A stretch of 64,000 nt of DNA from Siphonodentalium dalli. Taxonomy: Eukaryota; Mollusca; Scaphopoda; Gadilida; Siphonodentaliidae. Below the pieces are notes generated by a model, which was given only the letters and a program-made list of their open reading frames with translations, searched no databases and was not told where the DNA came from. Below are positions 21,900 through 33,368 of this stretch, in pieces. The position numbers and the translations under genes are program-made. The stretch spans positions 172,363,164 through 172,427,163 of the forward strand of contig CP136066.1 of the NCBI GenBank assembly GCA_032622095.1, given 5' to 3'. How positions within the stretch are numbered: position 1 is the stretch's first letter; the number at the start of each line of letters is the position of its first letter.

Positions 21900-24800
21900 A
21901 CCTCATTGACGGCTTCTTGCTATATACAAAAATCTTTCCAGTTGAAGAAGTCTACGTGAATTTGATGAGTACGTTTATGCAAATGCTCTGAAGTTTGAAG
22001 GGCGCACGAACTGCCACATCGAATCAGCGATATATATTTCTGCGAGCAAAATATTCATTTTAATAAGCAGAACTGGGTCACGTGTTTTACTTGAGAAATT
22101 TCATTTTCGCCCGGCCCTGTTCCAGCTATCATACCTCAAGATTCCAACAATTAGAAATGTTCAATTTAGCACCACTATGGTAAGTATGGTTGGAAATTAC
22201 CCACATGTTGGCCATTTCAGTCCAAAACTCCGTGCAGCGACCTTTCCGTTTCACTGCGCTAGATCACTGCCGGAAGAATGGTACTTTGCGGGCCGATACA
22301 TAAATTTGTACGTATCGTCGCAGCTATATTTAGTCACCTATTATCTTATTTTGACCGCCATAAGTTTGCTATAATGGTAATTCTTTCGGTATTGATAATA
22401 ACAATATGAACTGAACTAGACATAGACAATTTGAATCCTAAAACATAAGAACTAAGATCATGTCAGAAATCCTTACCAAATGTCCTCGTGGCAGTGGCAT
22501 TTCAGCGGAGCGATGAGAGATAACTCTGCCTGGAGTTTGTTTCAGTCCAGTTGACAGAAAATAGGAACATATCTTACTTTTAGTATGGAAACAACACATA
22601 ATATCACACTAAATATTGGTTGAAAAATCAAACTATCAAAAAATTTCAACCAGTTTCTTATTACATGTATTTACAAATATATATCCAGTTGAGGAAGTCT
22701 CTGTAAACTTGATGAGTACGTCTATGCTAATGTTTTGATGGTTGAACGGCGTACATACTGCAATATAGTGATACAATATTCTGCAAATTTTTCACGTGAA
22801 CTGTCTATCAAAAAGCGGCAATAAGCATTGTCACTTGTTTTGCTTGAGGGCTTTGATTGGCTGACAAAACTACACTCAAACTATTATAATTGTTGACGAT
22901 GACCCATCCGTTTTCACACAATAAAACTAAACAAATGTTGAAAATTTCATTTTAATCAGCCCTGCTGGGAGGAAATGTTCCAACTACTACCTCAAGGTTC
23001 CAACATTGGAAATGTTCAACTTAGCATCCCTATGGTTGTAAATTACCCACATGGTTGCCATTTCAGTCCAACAAGATTACTGAAAATATAGGACATTATC
23101 TAAAAACAACACATACTATCACAGTAGCATTGGTTGGAAAATCAAACAATCTCCCTCTGTCTCATCCCTGCACTCGTCCAACTATCTTGCTAACATCTAT
23201 GGGAGAACACAGAACTAAATTTCCGTCTTCATCACTGTCTTCATGACCCTATAGATGTCCAGAGGAAAAGTAACAGGCCTATGGCTTGTTGTCCCATCCT
23301 CATTTGACTTGTTTGTTTGTCTATGTATACATTGTCATTGTGATGTGATGTTTTTGTTCAAATAAAATATTGTTTACACTAAACAATCAAATCAATTTGA
23401 ATCCGATTTTTGTCTTAAATGTCCAACTGCTGTGGCATAAGGCATGGCATTTTCAGCTGTTGAACATTTTGCCCAAAGTTGAAGGTGTCTAAGCACTGCC
23501 GATATTCACTCACGGCTTATTATTATATAAACATATATGTGACCCGCCATATCGAATCCAGTCGTAAGTCGGGATTTTTTTTTACCATGTGCCAATGCAT
23601 TCTCTTATATATGCGAGTCGACCATAGGTCGCCTCGCATATATAAGAGAATGCATTGGCCTAACAATTTTTTATCATTTTTTTTAAATAAATGTTTCTTA
23701 CAATTTTTAGGACATAAAATAAAAAAACATCCATTGCCCTGCAGGGAGCCCCACACATATATATAAGCATATAGAAGAGTGTCGTCTGCTCATGTTTGTC
23801 TGGGGCTCTGTATGGGTGAAATTATAAAATTGTTAAATAATACAAGAACAAATTATTAAAATTGTTAGGCCAATGCATTCTCTTATATAATAATAAGCCG
23901 TGATTGAATATCGGCAGTGCTTAGGCACAGGGTAAAAAAATCCCGAATTACGACTGGATTTGATATGGCGGGTCACATATATCCAGTTGATGAAGTCTAC
24001 GCGAACTTGACGAGTACGTCCGTGCAAATGTTCTGATAGCTGAAGAACGTACGCAGCAATGGTGAATCATTCGCCGAGCAAATGCATTATTTTAATACTC
24101 ATAATTGGGTCACTTGTTTTACCTTAGGGCTTTATTCGCCTGGCAAAACTGAAACCGAAATGTTCATATTGTCAACATTATCCCATCCGTTTTGATGCCA
24201 CAAAACTACCCAACTGTGGGAGCAAGTTTGCTAATAGCATCACCAAATTCACCATGTGAGAACATTCGGCCACAACTGTTATGGGAGACCTAGGATCATA
24301 TTGAAGTTCACCAGTCGATGTTGGTGATGTTCACCCATTATTCACCTCGATTATGCATTTTATTTTCAGCAAATTAGGGGATATAGAAACTCACCAGAAG
24401 GGAAAAATCAACCAAATACAATGTTAATTTGATACTATATATATATATACTTCCCAGCATATGAGCCCTAAGCAGAATGTGATCCCAGATGGCGAATTTT
24501 TTTTTTTTTATGCTAGCCCACTGTGTGGGATAGCATCACTAATTCACCATCTGATGACCTCATTGTGCAATTAACAGACACGCAATTTGCAGGCCTGCAT
24601 ATGGTTTAAATTACCCCAGTTGTTGGCAATTTCAGTTCAAAAAGATGATTGAAATATCTTAACATAATATCACACTAAAAACAGATTTTAGTATGATATT
24701 TCCAACGGCTGTTGAGTTCGTCTATGTCAATTTTCAGATGATTGAAAGGCGTAAAAACTGCAACATGATACATTATTCTGCAAAATATACTAATTTTTTG

Positions 24801-25790
24801 TTCATGTTACCTGGGTATCAAAAAGCGGCAATAAGCATAACTGGGTCACGTATTTTATTATAGGAATTTGATTGGCAAACAAAACTACACTCGAAATATT
24901 AAAATTGTTGACGATGACCCCGCGCCATCCGTTTTGACACAATAAAACTAACCAAATCTGGGAAATGTCATTTTAATCAGCCCTGTTGGGATGGAATGTT
25001 CCAAGTGCTACCTCAAGATTCCAACAATTGGAAATGTTCAACTTGCAATTTTAGTCCAACAAGATGACTGAAAATATAGGACAATATCCTACTGCAGGTT
25101 TTAAAATAACACATAATATCACTGTAAATACTGGTTGTAAAATCAAACTATCAGTCCCATTTCAACAAGTTTCTTATTACATACAGATATATATCCAGAT
25201 ATATATCCAGTCGAGGACGTCTACGTGAACTAAACGAATACGATAATGTTCTGATGTGTGAATGGCGTACAAACGCCAACAGTGATACAATATTCTGCAA
25301 AAAAATATTCATTATTTTTCACGTTACCTGTGTATCAAAACCCAAATGTGGGAAATGTCATTTGTATCAGCCCTGTTGGGATGGTATGTTCCAACTACTA
25401 TATACTAATTCAAGATTCCAAAAAACTTGGAAATGTTCAACATACCATCCCTATGATTGTAAATTAACCAGATGTTTAACATTTCATCCAACAAGATGAC
25501 TGAAAATAGAGGACATTATCTGAAAACAACACATAATATCACAGTACAATTGGTTGGAAAATCAAACAATCTCCATCTGTATCATCCCTTGATGAGTTCG
25601 TCTATGTTAATTTTCGGATGATTGAAATGCATACCAACTGCAACAGTGATACATTATTCTGCGAAAATATTCATTATTTTTCACGTTAGCGGGGTAGGAA
25701 ACGGCTTCAAGAAACACAATTGGGATGCACGTTTTACATTATAGGGTTTTGTTTAGCTAACACAACTGAAATTGAACTGTTCAAAAAACG
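21900..25790. repeat. Degenerate tandem array of a unit of about 0.75 kb, family T
   Basis: Recurring landmarks in the same order are: CCAGTTGAGGAAGTCTCTGT-like (21938, 22685, 23983, about 25207, with fragments at 24711 and 25585), ACACTCGAAATATTAAAATT-like, TTTTAATCAGCCCTG, GGAAATGTTCAACTTAGC-like, and CAACAAGATGACTGAAAATA. Spacing between full landmarks is about 750 bp, disturbed by deletions and by the family B insertion at 23539-23976. Units are diverged and share no conserved open frame, so the array is old and non-coding as far as I can see. Confidence 0.65.
23539..23976 (+). mobile_element. MITE family B, copy 1, with damaged second hairpin
   Basis: Terminal inverted repeats GTGACCCGCCATATC and GATATGGCGGGTCAC (38 bp of near identity) are flanked by ATATAT on both sides. 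The first 67-bp hairpin at 23592-23658 is intact. The second starts at 23868 but breaks off after TCTTATATA. Bases 23884-23923 are instead the reverse complement (one mismatch) of 23490-23529, which lie just outside the left end of the element. Confidence 0.85.
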
Positions 25791-26127
25791 TCAAGCTCCA
25801 TTAAAAGTGTTCCACTTTTACACGCATGTGATAGAAAATTAATGTTGTAACACTAAGTGAATAGCTAAGGTATTCTTAGAGCTGATAATTCAATGAGTAT
25901 TCACTTCACCGAGCTAAATACCGCACAAGAAGTCTAAACCCATTAAATGCTACCAAGACCGTGTTGTTCTGTTCAATGTTAAAAGAAAATGTTGCAAAGG
26001 TAACTCATATTCAATTTCTTTGACAAGGTTGGACGGATTTTTTTTTTTACGAATTTCGAGTGCTCTTTAAACTAGTACATGTAGTGTATAATGCTCAAAT
26101 GTTCCGATTCTACAGTTCGAAAAATAT

Positions 26128-27382
26128 GGCCGGATTCGTCATCTCCAGTTTAAACCTGGTCTACGTAAACATCTCGGTTTAAACCGCCGTTCGACAGCTA
26201 ATATGTGGTTTAAGACCGCGACCGCAGGTCTGTGTGACGCATTCGTTTAAGCCGGGTCCAGCCAGACCAGTGGTTTAGCAATAGTTTCTCTGTATGGTCG
26301 AGATAATTAATCGTACTTGCCTAATGCGGACCGCCGGGTTCTACCGACAGCTAAAATAGATACTTACGACAGCGAGGATATTTTGATTGTAAATTTATAA
26401 GCGAGAAGTACTCTTACCTGTAAAGTGTGTGGGGTAAGTTTTTTTTATCAATAGCGATATTTGTTTGCGTTTTGTAAACCTTAAACCGGCAACTAAACCA
26501 TATATGTGACCCGCCATATCAAATCCAGTCGTAAGTCGGGATTTTTTTTACCATGTGCCAATGCATTCTCTTATATATGCGAGTCGACCATAGGTCGCCT
26601 CGCATATATAAGAGAATGCATTGGCCTAACAATTTTTTGTCATTTTTTTAAAATAAATGTTTCTTACAATTTTTAGGACATAAAATAAAAAAACATCCAT
26701 TACCCTGCAGGGAGCCCCACACATATATAGAAGCATATAGAAGAGTGTCGTCTGCTCATGTTTGTCTGGGGCTCTGTATGGGTGAAATTATAAAATTGTT
26801 AAAGAATACAAGAAAAAATTATTAAAATTGTAAAATATTGTTGGGCCAATGCATTCTCTTATATATGCGAGGCGACCTATGGTCGACTCGCATATATAAG
26901 AGAATGCATTGGTACAGGGTAAAAAAACTCCCGACTTACGACTGGATTTGATATGGCGGGTCACATATAATAAAATTCGACGGTCCAGCTAAACCCCGTT
27001 TAGGGCGGCCAGCTCTGAGATGACGAATCCGTCTTTTCTTAACCGCGGTTTACGTGGGCGGCGCTGTACATAATATCGATTTGTGGCGTGTCCATAAGGT
27101 GAGAGTGGTGGCTTGTAGCTATATGGTAATATCATGTCATAATTGATTCATTCTCACATCAGCGTACATGTGCTCGCTCGCGATAATTGAGGGCGTGACA
27201 ACAATCATTATACTGACCTGCCTATTGGACAGTTTGATTGCAAGCTCATCCCATAGTCATAGACTCTGTTAGCAACTGAACGATAACAAACACCCACTTA
27301 TACCCGGTTTTTTTGGATAATAAATGTTGGTTTATACTAGGTTTAAACTCGAAGGTTTAAACTGGAGATGACTAGTCCGGCC
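26128..27382. mobile_element. Foldback element hosting a nested family B MITE
   Basis: Ends GGCCGGATTCGTCATCTCCA and TGGAGATGACTAGTCCGGCC are inverted repeats with one mismatch. The subterminal words GTTTAAACC and GGTTTAAACT and a second inverted pair (CATTCGTTTAAGCC...; GATGACGAATCCG) strengthen this. Without the nested element (26506-26964) the host element is about 800 bp. It is non-coding; superfamily unknown. Confidence 0.7.
26506..26964 (+). mobile_element. MITE family B, copy 2
   Basis: A 459-bp element with ends GTGACCCGCCATATCAAATC and complement, flanked by ATATAT/ATATAA. Hairpins are at 26558-26624 and 26846-26912. The interior has a short inverted pair, GGGAGCCCCACACATATATA and CATGTTTGTCTGGGGCTC. 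It is inserted in the element at 26128-27382. Confidence 0.85.
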
Positions 27383-27594
27383 TTATGGGTGTTTTAAAAA
27401 CAGCAAATTACTCCATGTGTGGACTTATGGGTGTTAATTGAACGTCTTAACGATTGAGGATTGTCTCAAAACACGTTGAACAGATACATGTGTATATCAC
27501 ATCTGCTCACGTGAAACAGTCATTTACTGTGGAATCAATAATATACGGCCATTTTTGACGAGCTGCTAATATAAAGTTATTATACAATGGTGTG

Positions 27595-27697
27595 TACAAT
27601 ATTTGTTTTTCTTGTACGAGTCCAGGTTGTGGTGAAAAGTCATATTGTACGAGACACGCAACCACAACCTGGACGAGTACAAGAAAACAAATACATT
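27595..27697. repeat. Palindrome, 38-bp arms
   Basis: Arm with TTTGTTTTTCTTGTACGAGT then CCAGGTTGTGG (27602-27632) and complement CCACAACCTGGACGAGTACA then AGAAAACAAAT. The loop is about 27 bp. Confidence 0.7.
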
Positions 27698-27810
27698 ACA
27701 CAACGTTGAATAATTACATTTGTATTATCCATCTGAGAATTACAAGAGTTACTGCGCCTTGATTATAATTACTTCGTGACGTCACCCGGAGTCCCGATAA
27801 CTTTTATAAA

Positions 27811-27846
27811 AGTCATATTGGACTCAAGTCGAGTCCAATATGACTT
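27811..27846. repeat. Perfect short palindrome
   Basis: AAGTCATATTGGACTC followed by AAGTC and GAGTCCAATATGACTT. The word GGAGTCC recurs before and after (27788, 27888), suggesting remnants of a larger foldback. Confidence 0.65.
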
Positions 27847-27849
27847 TCG

Positions 27850-28760
27850 GCTCTCCTGTGATGTCAGGTAGTATATTCTTGACACTTTCGGAGTCCAGTA
27901 TGTCTTTTTCCCCCGGATTACCATGTGACGGCTTTTGCCCAATCAGGAATAGTGTTGGTAAAGGGGTGGATAATAGTATATAATCTGGGCGTAAACTGTG
28001 CATGTGATAGGAAATGCATAGGAAGGAAAATTCGTCCACACCATCCTGCATGCTAGGTTGACGGATAATGTATTTACATGTTTCAATTGTACACCGGCGT
28101 AAATACGCATGGGGCTTGTGTATTATACTCCCGCGTATATATACGCACGACATATACACGAGCAACGTATTGCTTGTGTATTGTTAATATTGTTATATTG
28201 TGTATGTATACTCGGTTGGCCATGGTCTGCTGGGTGTGATTGATAGATAGGATAATCAATTTTAAAATCACGACCGGGTTATTGGTTGGAACTTAGAATC
28301 AAATGTTAGAATAATATGGTCACTGTGTGCGGGTCTATTAGACGATACTTGTGTTATCTACTGATGAAGACGACTGATCGCCAAAAACAAAACGCGACAT
28401 GACAATACACCGATTATATATTGTCCTTACACAAAAGAACGAACGAGTTTTGCTTGTGTATAACCCCTGGATACAAATGTGTAGAGTAGATAAGATTCAT
28501 GCATCCCATCACTGGCGTGTTCGTGTATAGAAACAAGTCGTGTGTGCGGAGAAACCCTACATATCTGTTAAACCAAATTAATGTCTGCCCACTTCTTAGG
28601 CTTCCCATTTCTATCAAATGTCTTCTGTGTCCCCTATATTTATACACCCACCTTTCTGATATCGTATTTCATAGGCAATATATATCGGTCAGACAACAAG
28701 TGTGTCGCAAACCTGTATATAGAGAACCATAAATTAACTTCAAAAGCTGCATTGGTTTTT
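27850..28760. other. Region without identifiable feature
   Basis: Several overlapping open frames of 60-116 codons on both strands (27.8-28.7 kb), none with recognisable motifs or splice context. No repeat match within the window. Confidence 0.3.
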
Positions 28761-28766
28761 TTTAAA

Positions 28767-28896
28767 GACAGTGCAAATTTGTTGGGGATTTGGTGGGAAT
28801 CGAACTCCGACCGTGACGGCGAGCGCGCCTTCATGGGCCGAAATTCGAATCTCACCCAATCCCCCAAAAAATTTGCACTGTCTCAAAAAACCCATG
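28767..28896. repeat. Palindromic element with tRNA-like T-arms in both halves
   Basis: GACAGTGCAAATTTGTTGGG at 28767 is inverted at 28865-28889 (CCCCCAAAAAATTTGCACTG then TC). On the - strand the left half reads GCGCTCGCCGTCACGGTCGG followed by AGTTCGATTCCCACC. This is the wording of the anticodon-to-T-arm part of tRNA-derived SINEs, including a B-box-like GTTCGATTCC. The right half has ATTCGAATCTCACC on the + strand. No A box or complete tRNA cloverleaf is present, so this is a tRNA/SINE-derived foldback, not a tRNA gene. Confidence 0.55.
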
Positions 28897-29439
28897 CAGA
28901 TTCTAAAATCGGCACATTGTGTGTTATATAGTCCCAGACATGGACACATGGCCGCGCTTGTCATGTCTCGGAGACAAGTACAGCATTATTATAACATGCA
29001 GCTATGCCAGATATCTACCATATAAACTTCAGGGTTGACACTGAAGCGACCGTTCAGTCTCCAATTAATCCAAAAACTTTCTGGCTTTGTTTATGAAATT
29101 AGGTCATTATATGGCTCGATCCAAAACCTTATAGCGAAGGTACAGAAAGTCCGTTAGCAGTTTTCAACATTTGACACAACCGCTCTTTGTTATTGCCATA
29201 TCTACCAAGGAACCATTTTACTGGGAAATGCTGCTTTATTATTGCCATATCTACCAAGGTACCATTTTTACTGGAACATGCTGTATAATACGAGACCTTT
29301 GTTTCTTTCTGATGCGATTATCTCTATAATTTCAACAGGTTTTCCGGCGTACGTTAACTATTATGTACTTCGTATGTTTATCGATTTCAATTGATCCCAG
29401 CATGAACGTGATAGAAGCAAAAAAAGAACAGATTTTTAA

Positions 29440-29690
29440 CCCTTTCATAGAGCTTCCTGAAATTTTGCGAAAAGCATGTACGAATGCATTCTCTTATATA
29501 TGCAAGTATCTTATATACGGAGCCTCGCATATATAAGAGAATACATTGAACTAAAAATATTTAACTTGACCTTGTAAGCCAGTGCATTCTCTTATATATG
29601 CAAGGCTCCCTATGGGAGATTTGCATATATAAAAAATGCACTGGCACATGATCACTGATGCTGCACACGCTCTGCCCCCGTCATGGACGG
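29440..29690. mobile_element. MITE family C, TTAA on the left
   Basis: Starts CCCTTTCATAGAGCTTCCTG after TTAA (29436-29439). It contains two diverged hairpins, about 29482-29548 and 29579-29645, of the same 67-bp type as families A and B. The right end (CCCGTCATGGACGG) is degraded and lacks TTAA. Other family C copies are near 5.7, 39.6-40.1, 46.5 and 56.5 kb. Confidence 0.65.
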
Positions 29691-30567
29691 GCATAGTCGG
29701 GGTTTTGTTCAAGTGGCATAAAGTTTCCTATAGTAACTTTATACAGCCACTTTCACTCAGAGCGACTATCACAGTTAATGATTCTTTGTTGAGTTCGGCT
29801 TTCAGTAATCGCGCCAAACACGTACATATACGACGATGGCCTGGTTATATAAATAAAAATGGCAGTAAAGTTCCTTCTGTTCATCTTTAATATCCCCTTA
29901 ATTTGCAGAAGATAAAATGCAAAATGGGTATATAAAGGAAAATCACATCGACTCCGTATATATAGAAATAACCGGAGACTCAAACATTGTGCCTTTAACT
30001 GAATATCATCAGCGTAATATGCGTTTTCGACGCCATCGCCTCAACGGAGGCATCCTGTGTCTCACAAGATAATGATCTGTGCACTTTCGTTCGATCCAGA
30101 CTTGTTACAAATCAGTACACGTAGGGGAGTCCGCACCATATAATTTTAATTTACATGCATTAATAACATGGATGCATGACGGCCTTCTGTCAGAATCTGA
30201 GAGAGATGAGAAACCCGTGCATATTATTTCGCCGATTAAAGGGCTGTATAGGGGAATTTGAACGCATATCTGTGCATCTTTTCTGTCGAGCTGATTTTCA
30301 CCTTTTTCTGATTATCTGATAAACATCTATAGAAGCCTATAATTCCTTGGCTTTGCGGGCTAACAAATTGGTTTCCTTGCTCTGCGCCCGATTCTCTGAT
30401 TGCGATTCTGGTCAGCTTGGTTCACTTAATTGCACATGACAAATATTTCTAATTTAATTCATTATGCGAATCAGTTGTCAGTCCCTGATACAAGCGAGAT
30501 CACTTATAGTCGCGGCCGTATTGGATTCATCCAGCCCCGTTCCGTGGTTTCAGAGATTCATCCAGCT

Positions 30568-30658
30568 CCGGTTCCGTGGTTTTAGTGCTACAGGTCAAAA
30601 TAATTCGAGAAATGCTACTCCTGAACTTTGACATGTAGCACTAAAACCACGGAACCGG
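30568..30658. repeat. Palindrome, 32-bp arms
   Basis: CCGGTTCCGTGGTTTTAGTG then CTACAGGTCAAA pairs with TTTGACATGTAGCACTAAAA then CCACGGAACCGG. A half copy of the arm (CCCCGTTCCGTGGTTTCAGA) precedes it at 30535. Non-coding. Confidence 0.75.
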
Positions 30659-30979
30659 GCCTGGTGGATCCACTATCGCCGCGAGATAGTGACGGGGCCT
30701 ATATTGAACCGTTATATTGAAGGCAAGTTAGAATATAATTATTAACAGCGAATAAAATGCATTCACAATATATAAGCTTGCAATAATATATATAGGATCT
30801 ACGGTAATTATACATGTACTAGCAGGGTGACCCGGCGTTTCCCAGGTTAAAGTGATGTGGAATTTAATTCTAATAACAAACGGGCATCACAAAACATGGA
30901 TTATAAGCAGTGGCTCACAATGTCGGAATGTTTGAGATATGTTTATAGCGATTAATTCGTCCCGAATCAAGAAGTAAAT

Positions 30980-31502
30980 GTTTAAAGATACGGGCGGCGT
31001 TGGCGGTGGGATGCTGTTAAAATATTCACCTCCGTCAAAAACCGCCATAAACAGAAATAATAGTAAAATATAGACAGACTTTGTTCTTATACCAATCAGA
31101 AATATTGCATAAACAGTATGTTATTGCCAAATGTTTTTCCTTTGTTATGTAAACAAAAGCAAAAAACGTTACAGAACCTGGTTTTGTTTAGATCCGGATA
31201 TGGTAAACACAAAGAGCGTTATTTGTTACTGTTTTCCTGATAAGGAAATAATAAAGGGCTTTATATCATTTGTGTGTGATGAACAAATATAATTGCGCTG
31301 TGTTATGTAAACAGAAGCACAACTTCTGTAACACGAGCTGGCTCTTGTTTAATTACACCATCGTACGTCTTGATGACAATATACTATTTACGAGCTGATA
31401 ATGTTTGGCATATGAACAAAACTATATATATTTTAATATTCCTTCTGTTGATGGCGATTTGAACAAATATGAATATTTCTGTAACGAACGCCGTCCGTGC
31501 CT
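30980..31502. mobile_element. Family U repeat followed by a partial family X MITE
   Basis: Bases 31009-31170 match family U (ACCGCCATAAACAGAAATAA, TTATACCAATCA, TGTTATGTAAACAAAAG). Bases 31190-31502 match the family X element of 9.35 kb, ending CCGTCCGTGCCT before TTAA (31503-31506), and include AAAGAGCGTTATTTGTTAC. The left end of the X copy is lost. Confidence 0.5.
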
Positions 31503-31506
31503 TTAA

Positions 31507-32245
31507 GGCTGCGCGTACTTCAGACGTTATATATATATTTTTTTAAATGGCACTATCGATGTGGTTTGAATTCTCGGCAAAAGTGGATGACTGTCATATT
31601 CTTCCAGATTGAACAATGCATGTGTACTAACTCATCAATTGCAAGTTGATTCAATAAATTGACACACAGTTTACCTTTAAAAAGTTCATTCCGTCTCAAA
31701 GGGGATGCAGATGTATTTCCAAGAAATAGGGTCTATTTCAAGGTGTGTTAAGTTTTACACCCCCATCGAGGAAAAGAGATAGAGCTTGTTTTGAAGAAAT
31801 AGATTGGCACTTGTATATTATGAAATGCATATATGGTTTTTTTTTATATATTGTGGCTATAGCTGTTGTCGTGTGCGTTTTATCCTTATGAACAGTTTAA
31901 AATTAGAATGTCTGACCCATGAACTTACCAATAATGAAGACCCTAAAATTGTTGAAATAATCTTATTGATATAAATTTGTTACATTATTTTATTAAATAT
32001 TAAATTTCAACGCGAAGAGAACAAAATAGCTAAATATTACCCCAATCAATAATCGTTATTATAGTATCTGGGTTTTATAATAAAAAAAAAATTCATCGCG
32101 CGCATGTAAGCTCAGCCGTAATTGTCGTCGCTATTTTTGTTACCCTACGTAAATTTTAGGGACACGCATAGCTAAATGTATCGTTACTCTACCCACGAGT
32201 TGCGAAACTTCCCTAATCACACGACTACTATTAATAATAATTACG
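31507..32245. other. AT-rich region without identifiable feature
   Basis: No gene or repeat recognised; A/T homopolymers occur around 31.84 and 32.08 kb. Confidence 0.35.
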
Positions 32246-32330
32246 AATAGGGTACAACGTCACTAGAATTAGGGTTCTTTCTATCAGTTGATATTTTGCC
32301 ATATCCGTAGTTACGAGTAAGGTGCAGAGA
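32246..32330 (-). repeat. Partial family N copy
   Basis: GAATAGGGTACAACGTCACT through CCATATCCGTAGTTACG is the reverse of the text at 5165-5235 and recurs at 49.3 and 54.5 kb. Confidence 0.5.
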
Positions 32331-32575
32331 AACCAAACATGGGCACACGAGCTTTGCGCGCAACCATGGAGTCTACGTCTGACTATGACCTGAAAACAAC
32401 ATAAATATTGCAAAATAATCACGTCAAACAGAACTATAGCACCTTACGGTGAGTGGCAAGAAATCTGAACGGCACTATTTTCCCACAAACGGATTCGTAG
32501 TCGTCAATTCCGCGAAAAGGTTTTTTGGACCGTACGAACAATTTACGAATACTATAATCTATTCGTAATTCTTAA

Positions 32576-32934
32576 AGACATATTATGGACTTATTTTGGT
32601 GCGTAAAACTGATAAGTAGTACTCAGGTGCTATGCCAACCTGGGGAATGTAGCATTCTACTAACATCGCTGAAAATTTCGAAGAAATCGACCATACCATT
32701 CCATGGAAAACATCATCTGAACTGCGCTGAATTGTAAATATTTACATCTGGATTCGGGATGTCGGAGATAAACAAACATAAATTATTTCGCAATCGAGAG
32801 TCATTGCATTTAATTAATATATCAGAATTACGGTGTGTGTTGTAAATTTGGATTAATATTCCTAATACTTTGAGCAAGATTATTCTCCATTTCTATTTAA
32901 CCACCCTATTTATATCGGAGTGTTCCACATCACT
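32576..32934 (+). mobile_element. TTAA-flanked MITE, family Q
   Basis: A 359-bp copy between TTAA at 32572-32575 and 32935-32938, same orientation as 3489-3858. It lies about 130 bp upstream of the SPEC3/Stum exon, so it would sit in the preceding intron. Confidence 0.7.
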
Positions 32935-33065
32935 TTAACAGTATAGCAGTTCAGTCTGCGAAAGGTGTCCAGTCCATACTAACATAAACATAATTTTTTA
33001 GGTTCAAATGTGTCCTGTGAATTTAACCAGTTCACACACCTGTATGATCTTATTATATTTTACAG

Positions 33066-33239
33066 GTACCATGGTATCTGCCTTCTCTGTCCTGTGCGGG
33101 TCACCCACCCGGATATCGAAGCCTGCGAAAGCTGTCTGCCTAAACCTACTCTCCGCCTTCCTACAGATGGTTACGTTTTTCGTAATCGTCGGCTGGATCT
33201 GGAGCATATTGTGGGGAATGAACTTCGTACAGATAGCAA
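33066..33239 (+). CDS. Internal exon of a SPEC3/Stum-family membrane protein
   Basis: After a good acceptor (TTATTATATTTTACAG, ending 33065) the frame encodes about 58 residues. It opens with (G)TMVSAFSVLCGSPTR, continues with a Lys/Cys/Leu-rich linker (AVCLNLLSAFLQMVTFF), and ends VGWIWSILWGMNFVQIA. The start fits the family's PGLGT turn, whose first Gly codon is split by the intron (phase 1). The VGWIWSI-WG helix is the family signature. SPEC3 is known from sea urchin ectoderm and cilia. Stum is a fly protein needed for mechanical sensing in proprioceptive neurons. The biochemical activity is not established. A perfect donor, CAA|GTAAGT, ends the exon at 33239. Without splicing the frame runs to a stop at 33290-33292 that lies inside an MITE end, so splicing is more likely. 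I could not find the upstream exon (the PCLP...PGL part) or the downstream exon in the window. Confidence 0.8.
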
Positions 33240-33368
33240 GTAAGTTGTCTAGTTTCAGGCCTAAAAAATGGTACCGGACATTTACTGAATGAGGTGCCAT
33301 AAGGTGAATTCAGTTACGCTACCCCGCGGGCAGCGGGCTAGCGTCACCAAATTCATTATATCGGGACC

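Noticed and set aside
28767-28896. tRNA gene
   Set aside because: Only a T-arm-like stretch is present. There is no A box, acceptor stem pairing or anticodon loop in the right place.
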